Assembly: GCA_002455425.1 (NCBI GenBank)
Contig: DKKT01000003.1
Span: 17,366 to 81,365, forward strand
Origin: Chthonomonas sp. UBA6659
GTDB taxonomy: Bacteria; Armatimonadota; Fimbriimonadia; Fimbriimonadales; Fimbriimonadaceae
DNA: 64,000 nt
Direction of reading: 5' to 3'
In this document: positions 25,567 to 33,447 of the stretch, piece by piece
Numbering within the stretch: the first letter of the stretch is position 1
Layout: every line of letters begins with the position of its first letter
Translations under genes and position numbers: made by a program
Notes under the pieces: generated by a model
Seen by the model: the letters and a program-made list of their open reading frames with translations, nothing else
The model's database searches: none
What the model was told of the DNA's origin: nothing

Positions 25567-28284
25567 ATGCTTTGGCGCGCGATCGGGTTCGGCTGTCTCC
25601 TCATCGGAGCCTCGACCTCTGCTCAGCTCACCCAGGACGAGCGTCGAGGGCTCGAAGACACGCTCTCCCTCGGCAACTTGACGGTCAAGGACCTGACGTT
25701 CGAGCGCAAGCCTTTCAAGGACCCCCTACGGCTTCCGCTCGTCGATCTTGCCCTCGATCGGCCCCTCGACGCGGCCGACCGCCTCATGGCGCTCCATGCC
25801 GAAGGGAATACCGGTCCGATCAGCCGCATGCTCACGGTGCTGTGCCAACAGGGGCTCGCGGACCCGGGCCCGTTTACACTGGCCGCGACGGTCACCAAGG
25901 CTCCGATGATCCCGCCCGCCGTTCCGGCCTCGCTCCAGGCACCGGTGCTGAATCTCGTGATGGCGATCCTGGAGGCCGACAACCAAGTCGCAAAAGCCAC
26001 GGAGCAGCTCACCCTCGACGAAAAGCGTGTGCTCGTCGAGTCGATGCCCGGCTGGGCCGTCGAGGAACCTACGATCAAGTTCGATTTCGTTCGATCGACG
26101 CCGGCTCCGGCGCCTAAGATCCTCGCTCTCCTCGCCAAAGTGGATGTGGCTCGGATTCGGGTTGCCGCAATCGAGCTCTCGGCCGCGATCGAACGTGCGC
26201 TTCCGCTCCTGCGCCAAGCGGCCACCGGTGCGGGCCTGCTCGGCGAGCGGATCATGGTCGATATCGGCGGCCTCGCCGTCGTCCTGTCCGGGAGCGGCAA
26301 CGACCTCCACCCCGAATCGGATCGGGCGCTCGTGATCGACCTCGGGGGAGATGACCACTATGTCGGTCGTGTCGGCTCTGGGATCGGACGGTCCGGCGTC
26401 CTTCTCGACCTCGGTGGCGACGACCGCTACGACCTCCCCGATGCGTCGCTCGGTTGCGGCATCCTCGGCATCGGTATTGCCCGTGACATCGGAGGGGACG
26501 ACCGCGTTCACGGTCGCTCGCTCTGCTTGGGTGCCGGGCTCGCCGGGGTCGGCGTCTATGTGAAAGAAGGTGGAGAGCAGGACGTCTACTCCGCAACTTC
26601 CCTGGCCCAAGGATTCGGCCAGTTCGGTGTCGGCCTGATGTTCGACAGTCGCGGCAACGATCGCTACGACCTCAAGCTGTTCGGCCAGGGCGCGGCCCGC
26701 ACGCAAGGCGTCGGGTGGCTCATCGACCGCGAAGGGTCCGACGTCTATCGGGCCGGGGGACTGATCCTCAACTCTCCGCTCTTCAAGGACGTCTACTACT
26801 CGTTCGCCCAAGGCTTCTCGTCCGGCTATCGCGAGGACACCGGGGGCACGAGCGGAGGCATCGGACTCCTGACCGACCTTGCCGGCGACGACTTCTACCT
26901 CGGCGAAACGTACATGCAGGCGGCGAGCTACTGGTTCGCGATCGGATCGCTGTTCGATCGATCGGGCCATGACACCTACACCGGCTACCACTATTGTCAG
27001 TCGAGCGCGATGCATATGACGGCGGCGTTTCTCTTCGATCTCGCGGGAGACGACGGTTATCTGACCAAATTCGGAGCGTCGCACGCGATCGGCCATGACT
27101 ACGGCGTCGCGATGCTCTTCGACCGCGCCGGGAGCGATGTCTACGCGGCGCGCGACAGCCAGCCGGGGATCGGCAACGCCAATGGTCTCGGCATCTTTCT
27201 CGAAGCCGCCGGGGAGGATCGCTATGCAGGCCCGCCCGCGACGGGCAACGCAGCGCGCGGGTCCGGCTCGTTGGGAGTCTTCTGCGATCTGAGCGGCCAG
27301 GACCGATATCGCGACGGGCTCGCGGACGGCCAAGGCGTCTCCAAGGACACCTGGGGGGTGGCATACGACGTTGAAGACGTCCGTGGGACGGGGAGCGGCC
27401 CGACCGCGGAGCGACCGAAGCCGGTCGCGGGTTCGGTCCCGAAGCCGAGCGATGCCGACCTCGAGGCGATCTATCGCAAAGCGACCCAATGGGGCGTTGG
27501 AACGGCGGTCGACGAGGTCGCCGAGAACATCGACAAGCTGATCGCGATCGGACTCCCCGCGGTCGAGTGGATGGTGGCCAACAAGCTCCGCACGGCATCC
27601 CGGCTCGAACAGCGAGCGTTCGTCCAAGTTGCCGCCGGAGTCGGAGCCGCAGCGAAAGAGGCGATCGCGCTGAAGATCGCCAGTCCGAACGAAGACGAAG
27701 CCCGTGTCGCCCTCATGGTTTGCGTCGACGGGACGTTTCTCGAGGCGGCCGGGCTGATCCCGGGTGCCATCCAGCGTCCCGCGCTCCAACGACCGGCGGT
27801 GCGCGCGGCGGGACTTCTCGGCGCCAAGGCCGCCGTACCCGAACTGCTCCCCCTATGCGCGGATGCGGACCGGATCCTCGCCCTCTACGCCGTCGTCGCC
27901 CTCGCCCAGCTCAAGGACGAATCCTCGATCGCGACGGCGCGAGCTTTGATCGCAACCGCCGAACTTCCGATCCGAAAGGCCGCCCTCTCACTCCTCGCGG
28001 GCTTTCCCCAGCAAGGATTCGAGGCGGGACAGGCGATGGCGGCCGACCCCGACGAAAAGACCGCCCGGCTCGGGATTGAGCTCCTCGGGATGCTCGGCAC
28101 GAAGCCGGCGCTCGGCGAGATCGCGACGAAGCTGGTCGATGCCAGACCCGGCGTACGGATTCAGGCGCTGTTGGCGCTCAACGGCCGCTGCCCCGAGGAG
28201 CACCGGACGGTGCTCCTCAGTCTACGAAAGGACCCAATCCCGACCGTCCGGGCGGTGGCCCAACGAATCGATCCCGGCCGTTGA
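25567..28284 (+). CDS. Large exported GxDxY-repeat and HEAT-repeat protein
   Basis: 905 residues. Signal peptide LWRAIGFGCLLIGASTSAQ. After a helical N-terminal part, residues near 255-610 hold about ten irregular repeats of 28-40 residues built on DLGGDDRYDL-like elements (consensus D-x-x-G-x-D-x-Y). These suggest a beta-helix or Asp-rich metal-binding solenoid, but not the 9-residue RTX type. Residues near 640-900 are HEAT-like helical repeats (RAAGLLGAKAAVPELLPLC, RILALYAVVALAQLKD). CACAAT ends 5 nt before ATG 25567. I do not recognise the N-terminal repeat as a named family. Convergent with khpB, 3 bp apart. Confidence 0.75.
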   Translation: MLWRAIGFGCLLIGASTSAQLTQDERRGLEDTLSLGNLTVKDLTFERKPFKDPLRLPLVDLALDRPLDAADRLMALHAEGNTGPISRMLTVLCQQGLADPGPFTLAATVTKAPMIPPAVPASLQAPVLNLVMAILEADNQVAKATEQLTLDEKRVLVESMPGWAVEEPTIKFDFVRSTPAPAPKILALLAKVDVARIRVAAIELSAAIERALPLLRQAATGAGLLGERIMVDIGGLAVVLSGSGNDLHPESDRALVIDLGGDDHYVGRVGSGIGRSGVLLDLGGDDRYDLPDASLGCGILGIGIARDIGGDDRVHGRSLCLGAGLAGVGVYVKEGGEQDVYSATSLAQGFGQFGVGLMFDSRGNDRYDLKLFGQGAARTQGVGWLIDREGSDVYRAGGLILNSPLFKDVYYSFAQGFSSGYREDTGGTSGGIGLLTDLAGDDFYLGETYMQAASYWFAIGSLFDRSGHDTYTGYHYCQSSAMHMTAAFLFDLAGDDGYLTKFGASHAIGHDYGVAMLFDRAGSDVYAARDSQPGIGNANGLGIFLEAAGEDRYAGPPATGNAARGSGSLGVFCDLSGQDRYRDGLADGQGVSKDTWGVAYDVEDVRGTGSGPTAERPKPVAGSVPKPSDADLEAIYRKATQWGVGTAVDEVAENIDKLIAIGLPAVEWMVANKLRTASRLEQRAFVQVAAGVGAAAKEAIALKIASPNEDEARVALMVCVDGTFLEAAGLIPGAIQRPALQRPAVRAAGLLGAKAAVPELLPLCADADRILALYAVVALAQLKDESSIATARALIATAELPIRKAALSLLAGFPQQGFEAGQAMAADPDEKTARLGIELLGMLGTKPALGEIATKLVDARPGVRIQALLALNGRCPEEHRTVLLSLRKDPIPTVRAVAQRIDPGR

Positions 28285-28287
28285 GAG

Positions 28288-29130
28288 CTACTCCCCCGGA
28301 GCGATGACGACTCGCCGGTTCGGCTCTTCGCCCTCACTGTAGGTGGTGATGCCGTCCATCGTCGAGAGGGCATGGTGGACGACCCGTCGCTCGAATGCGG
28401 GGAGGGCGTCGAGGACCGCTTCTTCGCCGCGCTCGCGGACTTGCTCGGCGATCTGAACCGCGAGGGTGGTCAGGGCCTCGGCCCGACGTCGCCGGTAGTG
28501 ATTGCCATCGAGGGTGACGCGCACCCCGTTACCGAGTTGGCGTCCACCGATGACGTTCATGAGGTACTGGAATGCGTTCAGGACCTCGCCCTGCTTTCCG
28601 ATGAGGAAGCCGACGTCCTTGCCGTCGAGTTCAAGGTTGACGTACCGCCCGTTCAGTTCCGCAATATCAACGACGACCTGGAGGTCGGCCAGTTCCAGAA
28701 CTTCGCGCACCATCTCCGCCAATTGCTCGGCGTCGGCTTGGGTGGCCACGACGTCGGGGCGGTCGGGACCCTCTTCCTCGTCCGATTCGGCCGATGCCTC
28801 AGGGGTGGCCGCCTTGACAGGCTTGTCGGCTTTCGCGCCGCGCCCCGGTTTGGCGGGAGCCTCTTCCTTCTTCACCGACGGCTTCTCAGGCTTGGCCGGC
28901 TTCTCGGGCTTGGCGTCCTTGACCGGTTTGTCGGCGGTCTTGCCGGCTTTCGGTTTACCCTTGCTGGGGGACTCAGAGACGGTGGCACGGACTCGGACTT
29001 GGCTCTTGCCGAACAGACCCTTCGATTCCTCGAGGACCTCAACCGCGACCCGTTCGGTATCGACACCGAGTTGGTTGGCGGCTTGGCGGACGGCTTCGTC
29101 GATGGACTTGGCGGTGATCTCGATGCTCAT
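28288..29130 (-). CDS. khpB: RNA-binding protein KhpB (Jag/EloR)
   Basis: 280 residues. Jag N-terminal domain (residues 1-50, AKSIDEAVRQAANQLG...SKGLFGKSQ), a long Lys/Pro/Ala/Glu-rich linker (55-130), then a KH domain with GKQGEVLNAFQYLMN and a C-terminal R3H domain (RRRAEALTTLAVQIAEQVRERGEE, RRVVHHALS). KhpB binds RNA and influences cell elongation in Gram-positives. It sits directly downstream of yidC, its classic position. ATG 29130 is 5 bp from the yidC stop. Confidence 0.92.
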   Translation of the reverse strand: MSIEITAKSIDEAVRQAANQLGVDTERVAVEVLEESKGLFGKSQVRVRATVSESPSKGKPKAGKTADKPVKDAKPEKPAKPEKPSVKKEEAPAKPGRGAKADKPVKAATPEASAESDEEEGPDRPDVVATQADAEQLAEMVREVLELADLQVVVDIAELNGRYVNLELDGKDVGFLIGKQGEVLNAFQYLMNVIGGRQLGNGVRVTLDGNHYRRRRAEALTTLAVQIAEQVRERGEEAVLDALPAFERRVVHHALSTMDGITTYSEGEEPNRRVVIAPGE

Positions 29131-29135
29131 AGCGT

Positions 29136-30458
29136 TTACTTCTTCTTCTTTTTGGGCTTCGGCTTCTGGACCTTCGGCGTACCCGTGTTCTTGAACATGC
29201 CGTTACCCGGAGCTCCGTTGAACGGTTTTCCGTTGTTCGGTGGCGCTTGGGGGAACACGCCGCCGCCGGGGGCGTTCTGTTTGACGAGCGGCGGCAGTGG
29301 CATCCGATAGGCGCGGAGCGACTGGATCGTAGAGAAGATGTTGGTGAAGATCCAGTACAGGACGAAGGCCGACGGCAGCGGCCAGAAGAACATCATGATC
29401 GTCACGAAGACGGCGACACCGATCCCAAGGAGCCGCTGCTGCTTGGCATTCGTCGGATCCGAGACCGGGGTCAGCATCGAGGTCACGACCATCGAAATGC
29501 CGTAGAGGACCAGGAGCGGGTAGTCCATCTCGCCGAGGTTCGGCGCGGTCCATCCGTGCGTTCCCTGGGCGAAGCTCGGGTTGATCCACAGGAAGGTGCC
29601 GTTCCGGAACTCGAACCGGTAGTGGACCATGCATTGGTACACGAGCAGGAAGAGCGGGAGCTGGATCAGCATGGGCAGACAGCCCGCGGCGGGATTGATG
29701 CCGTACGTCTTGTACAGCTCCATCGACTTCGCTTGGTACTGGCCAGGCTCGCTCTTGTACTTCTCCTGGAGCTCCTTGAGCATCGGGCTGAGCTGGCTCA
29801 TCTGGCGGCTCCACATGAGCTGACGCTGGGCGAACGGCCAGACGAGCGACCGAACGACGATCGCGAGCAGAAGCGCCGCAAAGGCGTAGGAGAACCCCGG
29901 CTGGCGACCTGTGGCGGCCACGAGCGTGTCGATGACGACATAGCCGGGGACGAGACCGACGATCTTGTCGGTCTTGTTCATCTCCCCGAGGTCGCGGACG
30001 ATCCGTTCGTAGGACTCCTTCGGCGAGATCTTCTCGGCTGGAAAGTCTGGATGCTTTGCGACGGGGAAACTCTCGGACCAGACCGGCTTCTCATGGAACG
30101 CCTTGTGCCGGGCCTGGATCGTCATGTAGGCCGTCGTCATCCGATTGATGTCGTTCCGCTGTTTGGCGGCCTTCCACTCGGTGTCGGTGACCAGAGTTAC
30201 GGCTTCGAGAATCTTCCGGTCCTTTTCTTGCTGGCTGAGCTTTTCCTGGTTGATTTTCGACTCGTATCGCGGGAGTTCGGCCGCGATCGAGACGTCCTTG
30301 ATCTCGCGGTTGAGTGTCCGAAGCTGCTCGAGGATCTTGTCCGCCGGGCGCACGTCCGGCGGCTGAGACCCGAAGAACAGCTGGAACCCGAGGAAAATCA
30401 CCGCTGCGAAGAGCAGCGTGCTCATGATGTTCGACTTCGGTCGCGGTTGTTGACTCAT
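29136..30458 (-). CDS. yidC: Membrane protein insertase YidC
   Basis: 440 residues. N-terminal membrane segment (STLLFAAVIFLGFQLFFG), a periplasmic/extracellular region of about 180 residues shorter than the proteobacterial P1 domain, then the conserved five-helix core with the hydrophilic-groove Arg in ARSLVWPFAQRQL (read as VVRSLVWPF) and LPMLIQLPLFLLVYQCM. A Lys-rich tail (KKKKK) may contact ribosomes. ATG 30458; a TTG one codon earlier is also in frame. The operon continues into khpB. Confidence 0.95.
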   Translation of the reverse strand: MSQQPRPKSNIMSTLLFAAVIFLGFQLFFGSQPPDVRPADKILEQLRTLNREIKDVSIAAELPRYESKINQEKLSQQEKDRKILEAVTLVTDTEWKAAKQRNDINRMTTAYMTIQARHKAFHEKPVWSESFPVAKHPDFPAEKISPKESYERIVRDLGEMNKTDKIVGLVPGYVVIDTLVAATGRQPGFSYAFAALLLAIVVRSLVWPFAQRQLMWSRQMSQLSPMLKELQEKYKSEPGQYQAKSMELYKTYGINPAAGCLPMLIQLPLFLLVYQCMVHYRFEFRNGTFLWINPSFAQGTHGWTAPNLGEMDYPLLVLYGISMVVTSMLTPVSDPTNAKQQRLLGIGVAVFVTIMMFFWPLPSAFVLYWIFTNIFSTIQSLRAYRMPLPPLVKQNAPGGGVFPQAPPNNGKPFNGAPGNGMFKNTGTPKVQKPKPKKKKK

Positions 30459-30471
30459 CAAATCGTTTGGT

Positions 30472-30681
30472 TCAGGGAACGGGATCGTGGCCGCCGGGGC
30501 GGAATGGATGGCAGCGACAAATTCGTTTGAGGCCCATCCAACTCCCTTTGAACAGGCCGTAGCGCTCGATGGCGACGAGGGTGTACTCGGAACAACTGGG
30601 CGTGTAGCGGCATGTCGGGGGCTTCCAGCGAGTGCCTTTCTGATAGCATCGGATCAAGAAGACGCCGATTCTTCGGCCCAT
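30472..30681 (-). CDS. yidD: Membrane protein insertion efficiency factor YidD
   Basis: 69 residues. Matches the family almost end to end: CRYTPSCSEYTLVAIERYG, then KRICRCHPFRPGGHDPVP. A small amphipathic protein aiding YidC-dependent insertion. ATG 30681 lies inside the rnpA 3' end (28-bp overlap), and the stop is 13 bp before yidC, so it is co-translated in the cluster. Confidence 0.95.
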   Translation of the reverse strand: MGRRIGVFLIRCYQKGTRWKPPTCRYTPSCSEYTLVAIERYGLFKGSWMGLKRICRCHPFRPGGHDPVP

Positions 30682-30986
30682 CGCCTCGTTCCCTCACCGA
30701 TCGCCCGAGCGAGGTCGCCCTCAAGCTGCTCGAACGTCGCCTGCCCCGTTGTCGAGTTGGCCACGATTACGATGTCGCATCGGGGGTCGATGACTTGACT
30801 CCGGAGCGCTGCTCTCACCCGTCTTTTTTGCCGGTTGCGTCGGGCGTGGCATCCGATTGCTCGGACGGTTGCGATCCCGACTTTCCCTTCACCAGCCCCG
30901 ACGATGGCCCGCACGCATGCGCCCTTGGCTCGGAGGCCAGACTCGAAGAGGGCGTCGAATCGCGCCCGGCGAAGACCCTGTCCTAC
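30654..30986 (-). CDS. rnpA: RNase P protein component with no canonical start codon
   Basis: The reading frame carries the RnpA signature: LRRARFDALFESG at the N-terminus and ARRNRQKRRVRAALRS for RNA binding. It assists RNase P RNA in tRNA 5' maturation. Between the in-frame stop TAA at 31092-31094 and GTG 30914 there is no ATG, GTG or TTG. GTG 30914 would delete the conserved FDALF helix. Translation must start at a rare codon (GTA 30986 beside the rpmH stop, CTT 30974 or ATT 31067) or by re-initiation. I placed the start at 30986 as a marker only. The frame overlaps rpmH and yidD. Confidence 0.8.
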   Translation of the reverse strand, partial: VGQGLRRARFDALFESGLRAKGACVRAIVGAGEGKVGIATVRAIGCHARRNRQKRRVRAALRSQVIDPRCDIVIVANSTTGQATFEQLEGDLARAIGEGTRRWAEESASS

Positions 30987-31117
30987 GGTGCCAGCCTCGC
31001 GCGGCCCTTCAGCCGGCGGCGCTTCAGCGTGTTCTGACCATCGGTCGATCGCATCCGCACGCGGAATCCGTGGGTGGTTTTTTTGTGGCGGTTATTCGGC
31101 TGGTAGGTTCTCTTCAT
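30983..31117 (-). CDS. rpmH: 50S ribosomal protein L34
   Basis: 44 residues: MKRTYQPNNRHKK at the N-terminus and KRRRLKGRARLAP at the end are diagnostic. First gene of the rpmH-rnpA-yidD-yidC-khpB cluster. ATG 31117 is preceded by an AGGAG about 4 nt upstream and, further up, by TATACT (31152-31147). Its stop TAG overlaps the presumed rnpA start region. dnaA, often upstream, is not present. Confidence 0.97.
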   Translation of the reverse strand: MKRTYQPNNRHKKTTHGFRVRMRSTDGQNTLKRRRLKGRARLAP

Positions 31118-31132
31118 CGCGCTCCTGGTCCT

Positions 31133-32968
31133 CTAATGAGGAAGGGAGTATACCTCGCGGCTACCACCTGTTCCTGGGGATCGGTACTCCTCGGGAAGGT
31201 GATCGACCAGCCCGGCTTCGAGCTGCGGTAGATCCGGCAGATCGAAGAGAAACGTCGTCGCATTGGGGGCGACGAAGCGGAAGGTCACCCCTCCCCGCTT
31301 CCCAAGGGCGAATCTTGCCCCGGCGGGCAGTGTAGCCGGCCCACCATGTTCACGAGCCGATCGCCAGTCCGCAGCCGAGAGACCGTTCCCGAACTCAGGG
31401 ATCGGCTTCCCCGCCGAATCAAATCCGAGCACGACTGGGGTGCTCGAGGCCGGCGCAAACAGTATCGCCTCGGCGGGACCCTTAGGCAGGGCGACGGCCG
31501 GATGTCGATCGATCTCGGGAGCCGGACCCGGATTGTCGAACGGGCGCATGCACCGCCAAGCCCATTGTTGTTGCCTTGCACTCAATTGCGATAGTGAAAC
31601 GGATCCGCCGCGAGCCAGGTGATCTCGGGTGGCAGGGTCGAGAGATCCGTAGAGCGCGAGGGCATATGAGGCAGGGGGGTTGGTGCGCTCAGGAACACCT
31701 TGCTGGGTGATCAGCCGATCGACGGCGCGGGCAAAGTCCCCGTCGTAGGCAAGCGGACCGGTATCGCACGCGAAGCGGCCGAGAGTGGCGTTGTCCCTCC
31801 GCTTGTCCTTGACCAGGGAGTCGATGTGGTGACGTAGCGCTTTCCGATCAACCCGCTCGATCGCTGCACCGAGCGGGTCTCGTGCTCGCACCAAGATCCA
31901 CTCTCCGCGCTCCACCCAAGGGAGCCCTTCTTGAGCACAGAAGTTCGCGAACTCCGCCAACGACACCTGATCGAGACGTCCAATCTGCCGCGCCACCTCC
32001 GCACCACGATCTTCGAGGTCGACGAGTATGGGCCGACCCAGTGCCTTGCTTGCGGAGCGGAAGGCATCCTCGAGGAGGGCACCCACAGGTTCGGGGCCGC
32101 GCAGTGCGGCCAGAAGCTCGGGCGTACTCTTCCCCTCCGCCCACGCTCGCGCCAGGGGGCCGGGCGCTACGCGGTCTGAGGGTACGACCATCTTGGTCGG
32201 GGCGACGTCCCGGGCAAGGACAAGCCTCGACACGCCAAAGTCGCGCCGCGCTCCCTGGGCATCATACAAACCCAGCGTCGCACTCAAAGAACCAGGGCCG
32301 GCGAAGACCCGAAAGAGGAGCACGTACCCCGAAGGCGGGCTCTCGGTTGGACCGAGAAACTGTCGCACGAGTGTGCTCCGTTCATCCGGGACTTCCGCCT
32401 CTTGGAGGGCCACCTGCAAGGCGGCTAGGATCTCCGTGTAGCGGTCGAATTCGATCGATGCGAGCGGCGGGAGCCGCGACAGACCGGGGATCGGGCGACT
32501 CCCGTACGTGACGGACTCGCCGATCGGGATCGCAGCGAGTTGTGCTGGGGGTATGGAGAACAGGAGGGTCTCCGCGAGGCGGCCCGCGGCATTCGTCGGT
32601 TCCCGCGCGGTAGGGTCTAGGAGGGCTTTGGCGATGGCCTGGGCTTCGTCGAGCGGTTTCATCCGGCGCGTCTTCGCCCGCAAGGACAAGGCGGTTTTCA
32701 CGGACGTTTCGCGAAGCTCGCGATGCCAACCCTTGAGGGCACGTTCGGTGGCCAATGACCGTACCAGCCGGAGATCCTTGCCTTCACGCTCAAAAGTTCC
32801 TTCGACCAGTTCGGCAACGAGTTCAGGGGGCGGCACCCCACCATACGCGGCCACGTTCTTTCCCTGAAGCTCCCGGCTTACGGCATGGGGCCGGACCCAC
32901 TCGGCGATCGGGCGCACGGTAGATTCGGAGAACTGGACCGAGGCGGCCACAACAAGGAGGCTCAGCAT
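31133..32968 (-). CDS. Exported protein, function unknown
   Basis: About 611 residues from ATG 32968, beginning with a signal peptide (LSLLVVAASVQFSES). No catalytic motif recognised; the middle carries alpha-helical, Arg/Ala-rich segments and the end is beta-rich (RGGVTFRFVAPNATTFLFDLPDLP). An upstream in-frame extension would run into tmRNA and is rejected. Its 3' end overlaps the rpmH promoter region. Confidence 0.7.
   Translation of the reverse strand: MLSLLVVAASVQFSESTVRPIAEWVRPHAVSRELQGKNVAAYGGVPPPELVAELVEGTFEREGKDLRLVRSLATERALKGWHRELRETSVKTALSLRAKTRRMKPLDEAQAIAKALLDPTAREPTNAAGRLAETLLFSIPPAQLAAIPIGESVTYGSRPIPGLSRLPPLASIEFDRYTEILAALQVALQEAEVPDERSTLVRQFLGPTESPPSGYVLLFRVFAGPGSLSATLGLYDAQGARRDFGVSRLVLARDVAPTKMVVPSDRVAPGPLARAWAEGKSTPELLAALRGPEPVGALLEDAFRSASKALGRPILVDLEDRGAEVARQIGRLDQVSLAEFANFCAQEGLPWVERGEWILVRARDPLGAAIERVDRKALRHHIDSLVKDKRRDNATLGRFACDTGPLAYDGDFARAVDRLITQQGVPERTNPPASYALALYGSLDPATRDHLARGGSVSLSQLSARQQQWAWRCMRPFDNPGPAPEIDRHPAVALPKGPAEAILFAPASSTPVVLGFDSAGKPIPEFGNGLSAADWRSAREHGGPATLPAGARFALGKRGGVTFRFVAPNATTFLFDLPDLPQLEAGLVDHLPEEYRSPGTGGSREVYSLPH
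31147..31152 (-). promoter_or_regulatory. -10 element for the rpmH cluster
   Basis: TATACT on the minus strand about 30 nt upstream of ATG 31117, inside the 3' end of the preceding gene. No convincing -35. Unlike many promoters here it would give a short leader containing an SD. Confidence 0.5.
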
Positions 32969-32993
32969 CGATGAATCCTCATCATGAAGATAT

Positions 32994-33348
32994 TGGTGGA
33001 GGCGGCGAGAATTGAACTCGCTTCCAAAACCGTCGCCCCCGCAGTCACCACGAGCGTCTCCCCAGTTCAATTGTCGGCGGCGGTCTGCCCGGGGTCGGCG
33101 ATACCGCGCGCTTAGTTACGGTTTATTTAATTCGGTTCGCTACGAACAGAAGCTTGCCGAACGGTCCGGATTTTGTGACGCCGAGGACATCCCCTACCGG
33201 CACGGGGATGGTCGACGCGCGGCCTGTTTTTAGGCTGCGTAAGCGTAATTGTTATTCGCAACTACTTTGTTGCCGCTTTTAACGAGGCCAGCGGCGCCTC
33301 GGCTCGCAACCACGAGTCGAACCGGCTCTGTCGAACCCTTTCGCCCCC
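32994..33348 (-). ncRNA. ssrA: Transfer-messenger RNA (tmRNA)
   Basis: 355 nt, encoded CCA at 32996-32994. The 5' end GGGGGCGAAAGGGTTCGACA and the 3' end GTTCAATTCTCGCCGCCTCCACCA form the tRNA-like domain; GGGGGCG pairs with CGCCTCC. The tag frame is 33259-33230: resume codon GCG, then AAT AAC AAT TAC GCT TAC GCA GCC TAA, giving ANNNYAYAA. The tag is short and Ala-ended, as expected for a ClpXP/FtsH degron. Rescues stalled ribosomes together with SmpB (not in this window). Confidence 0.95.
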
Positions 33349-33361
33349 ACGTTGTCGATCT

Positions 33362-33367
33362 ATTATG
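33362..33367 (-). promoter_or_regulatory. -10 element of ssrA
   Basis: CATAAT on the minus strand, 13 nt before the mature tmRNA 5' end, consistent with a short leader removed by RNase P. Confidence 0.55.
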
Positions 33368-33394
33368 ACGCGGGTGCCGGGCGTGCCGTTCCCG

Positions 33395-33415
33395 ACCCGG
33401 GCCTTTCGCCCGGGT
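33395..33415 (-). terminator. GC-rich hairpin between the M48 gene and ssrA
   Basis: ACCCGGGC (33395-33402) and GCCCGGGT (33408-33415) form a perfect 8-bp stem with a CTTTC loop, downstream of the M48 stop on the minus strand. No T tract, so its terminator role is likely but not certain. Confidence 0.45.
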
Positions 33416-33447
33416 TACACCACTCCGCCGCGAGGTTATCCATGAGC

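Noticed and set aside
30654..30914. Using GTG 30914 as the rnpA start.
   Set aside because: It removes the conserved FDALFESG helix that lies in frame directly upstream, so a longer protein is expected.
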